DNA from: Plectrocnemia conspersa
Taxonomy: Eukaryota > Arthropoda > Insecta > Trichoptera > Polycentropodidae
Direction: 5' to 3'
Assembly (NCBI GenBank): GCA_009617715.1
Contig: VTFK01000264.1
Coordinates: 124,001 to 188,000, forward strand
DNA length: 64,000 nucleotides
Under the pieces are notes generated by a model, which saw only the letters and a list, made by a program, of their open reading frames with translations, searched no databases and was not told where the DNA came from. Positions 61,833 to 64,000 of this stretch are shown here, one piece after another; the stretch's first letter is position 1; every line of letters starts with the position of its first letter. A program made the position numbers and the translations under genes.

Positions 61833-62349
61833 CTGAAAGTAAATATTGAAAACAATTATTAGTGATACATGTCTAACATATCAGTTACGTTATGTTTTCG
61901 TTACTTTGAGCAAAAACATATTTTCATATTAGTAATCTTCTACTCCAATAAAATATTACACATGCTAGAGTTTTTCATTGTTTCAGAGAGCAAATAATAC
62001 TTTTAAAATGCAACTGAGTTTATATTTTATTATTTGAAGTATCCCAAGAAAGTTATATTGAACAAAACAAACTATCAGTCACATAACTGCTAATTAATGA
62101 AAGAGTTATTTCCATGACACCAATTATTGTTATTTCGATTGTTTTCTATTTTAGTTTTGTCAAAATTAACAAGTCATAAATGCTTTTGCTGGACAGTTTA
62201 CTATGTACATGTTTTGTTAAAATTGAAACATGATAGCCCAATTCGTTACAACAGGGCAAACACAAATAACTACTAAGTAAGTAGTGAGACACCAGACATT
62301 GCTTTCCGCTAAAGAACAGTTCTGAATACTTATTGATATTGTTCATAAA

Positions 62350-62655
62350 GTTCTTCGATTGCCATTTATTTTTATTTTTTTTATTTTAATCTTCGGTGTT
62401 AACATGACATAAAAATGCGTTACAACAGGGTGACATATATTTTAGACCACCAGACTGAAATCAAAGTTTGGAAATTGGTGACATATATTTTATTAACTAC
62501 AAACTATTATTATAGTTTACAATCAATATATATCATTTTATAGCTAAGGTTAGGTCATTTTTATAAATAATAATTCGAGTCTGCTGTAATGATCGAACCC
62601 GCGGGCTCTGGATTATTAGTCTTACACTTTACATACTACGCTATTCTGGATTTAA
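62350..62655 (-). repeat. tRNA-derived SINE (minus orientation)
   Basis: On the minus strand 'tagcgtagtatgtaaag' (A-box-like) is followed by 'gggttcgatcat' (B-box-like). The body shares 'cagtctggtggt' and 'ttaataaaatatatgtca' text with the other copies and the tail is T/ATTT-rich on the + strand's left. It lies in a neprilysin intron, just left of an inverted headless copy. Confidence 0.65.
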
Positions 62656-62899
62656 ATGGCAGACAATACCTTGAGTGAGCTATTCAGTGAAAACGGATGG
62701 CCTTCCTCTTCTTTCTCTCTAACTAACGTTAATTATTTTCGCTCACAACGCCATTTTGCCCATTCATAGCCAGAAAATTAATCAAAATTAAAAAAATAAA
62801 ATTAATAAAAATTAATCAAATCCTACATTGAGTGTTTTGCAAATCGGAATTAGTGATTACTATTTAATTATAATTACGATCGATTATCACAGCTAAGGT

Positions 62900-63135
62900 T
62901 TTCTTAGATTTACCCTATCTCACGGATGAATATCGCGATAGTGTATAGTGACATCTATTGATTTTAAGCTGTAATAATAATAATTTAAAGTTAATAAAAT
63001 ATATGTCCCTGATTTACAGACTTTGATTTTAGTCTGGTGTTTCACTAGTTGTTCGTTGTTGATTGTGTTTACCCTGTTGTGACGCATTGGGCTCAAGTTT
63101 TGCCTGTTACAACGGCAGATTTAAATTGAATTAGA
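62900..63135 (+). repeat. SINE body fragment, inverted relative to the neighbouring copy
   Basis: The + strand text 'agttaataaaatatatgtcc', 'agactttgattttagtctgg', 'accctgttgtgacgcattgg' and 'gcctgttacaac' matches the minus strand of the SINEs at 62350 and 20395. The tRNA-like head is absent. Together with 62350-62655 it forms an inverted pair ~250 bases apart. Confidence 0.6.
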
Positions 63136-63945
63136 TTTTTTAGTGGAATATGTCAGAAATTCTGCCGTGTTGTATGGCGAAAAAGAGAGCAGACTTGAGA
63201 CTTACATGAATTACGTTGAAATCAAGAAATATTCAATGGGATTTATACAAAAAATAATATACATCTTACTGGAATGGAACTGGAATGGAGCATACGTGAC
63301 GCGGCAGTTAAAGTTAACTAATCTATTCATTTTAGAGCTAACCTCCCGTTTAACTACTGCAATACACACTAAAAAAATTATAGGTTTGAATATCGCGGTC
63401 AATTATACGGTAGTCTTATTTAACCTTCGTTTGGTCATAATCATATGATTCTACAGCAGTAATGTTATGGCTCTTTATGAGACTCAATTAAGTATCTATT
63501 TTTATTATCCATACTTTTACACGTTCTGTATGAAAAATGTCTAATAAAATAAATATTTAATTATTTAATCCATGCAGTGACAATTAATAAAAAATCTAAG
63601 TTAATGACACAAATGGGAATTACAATTATGCGTGATGACAACTTATGTATATATGTGTTTTACACTCATGTATTTTGAGTCAAATTGAGAAAGAATAAAA
63701 AAAGTTAAATATACATATTAATATAAGTAGTAATGAGAAAGATAGTAATATCATATAATACCGTTTTACACAGAGCAATAAATCAGGTAATTTAATGACA
63801 AGAAAAAATATGTATATGTGCATATGTATATATGAACATCTTTTTATTATTGCAAGTAGAAAAACCAGTTTCTTCTAGGTAGATTTATTTATGTACACAT
63901 TCTTACATTTGTGCACGATTCGCAAGGAAACAATTACGTACTTAC
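63136..63945. other. Neprilysin 5' intron, nothing recognised
   Basis: AT-rich DNA. Open frames at 63143-63448 on both strands lack recognisable content. Confidence 0.4.
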
Positions 63946-63979
63946 AGAATCTTATCTGATTGGGATTGAGTTAGTTTGA
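63946..63979 (-). CDS. Nep2: Inferred 34-base upstream exon of the neprilysin gene
   Basis: On the minus strand a 'ttttgttattag' acceptor precedes 34 bases and a full consensus donor gtaagt. In the required frame it reads KLTQSQSDKI plus two bases that complete Leu with the G at the start of the 61832 exon, giving ...[13 protein letters not shown]. The phase (2) is exactly what the 61832 exon needs. The stretch also stays open to the window edge, so the exon could be longer. The start codon is not in the window. Confidence 0.4.
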
Positions 63980-64000
63980 CTAATAACAAAATTATTGCTC

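Noticed and set aside
63143..63448. Overlapping ORFs on both strands near the right end
   Set aside because: Neither has recognisable content, and neither fits the phase needed for the neprilysin N-terminus.
1..64000. CRISPR arrays, operons or bacterial-type systems
   Set aside because: The window is eukaryotic with spliced genes. The only regular tandem array (3120-5870) lacks spacers of the CRISPR kind and has long diverging monomers.

Overview
The window is from an arthropod nuclear genome, most likely an insect. It is AT-rich, its genes are spliced with GT-AG introns, and it is full of decayed DNA transposons and LINE fragments. The three conserved genes match metazoan families with clear arthropod members. 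The species cannot be named from sequence alone. I assembled splice models by hand; each splice join was checked for phase.

Region by region: 1-2.2 kb shows nothing firm. A RASGEF1-type Ras/Rap exchange factor runs on the + strand from a CpG-rich first exon near 2.80 kb to a stop at 17.28 kb. Its first intron holds a roughly 20-unit tandem array with CpG-rich cores (3.1-5.9 kb), a ~390-bp tandem duplication, tRNA-derived SINE material and odd GC islands. From 17.3 to 34 kb is a transposon graveyard: a MULE remnant, a 2.3-kb element with ~320-bp inverted repeats and an unrecognised protein, a complete-ended hAT element of the ZBED5-like type with an exact 8-bp duplication, two copies of a second hAT family with CCCGGG-rich ends, and reverse-transcriptase scraps. 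One orphan acidic-protein ORF lies at 35.0-36.1 kb.

On the minus strand, 38.9-48.1 kb, is a complete 13-exon model (1043 aa) for a RhoGAP15B/ARAP-type protein with PH, PH, RhoGAP, RA and PH domains and no ArfGAP domain. A solo-LTR candidate (48.9-49.7 kb) separates it from a second minus-strand gene, an M13 neprilysin (Nep2-like), whose catalytic ectodomain is complete and whose 5' end leaves the window on the right. The neprilysin introns contain a LINE relic and an inverted pair of SINEs.

The three genes are not an operon and I see no evidence that they share a pathway. Two encode small-GTPase regulators (a Rap/Ras exchange factor and a Rho GAP) and one encodes a cell-surface peptidase. 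The observations most worth a second look are the CpG-core array in RASGEF1 intron 1, the long-inverted-repeat element with its solo terminus and nested outer repeat, an in-frame alternative donor that would add 37 residues to the neprilysin, the MGNC-type acylation start inferred for RASGEF1, and the orphan acidic ORF.
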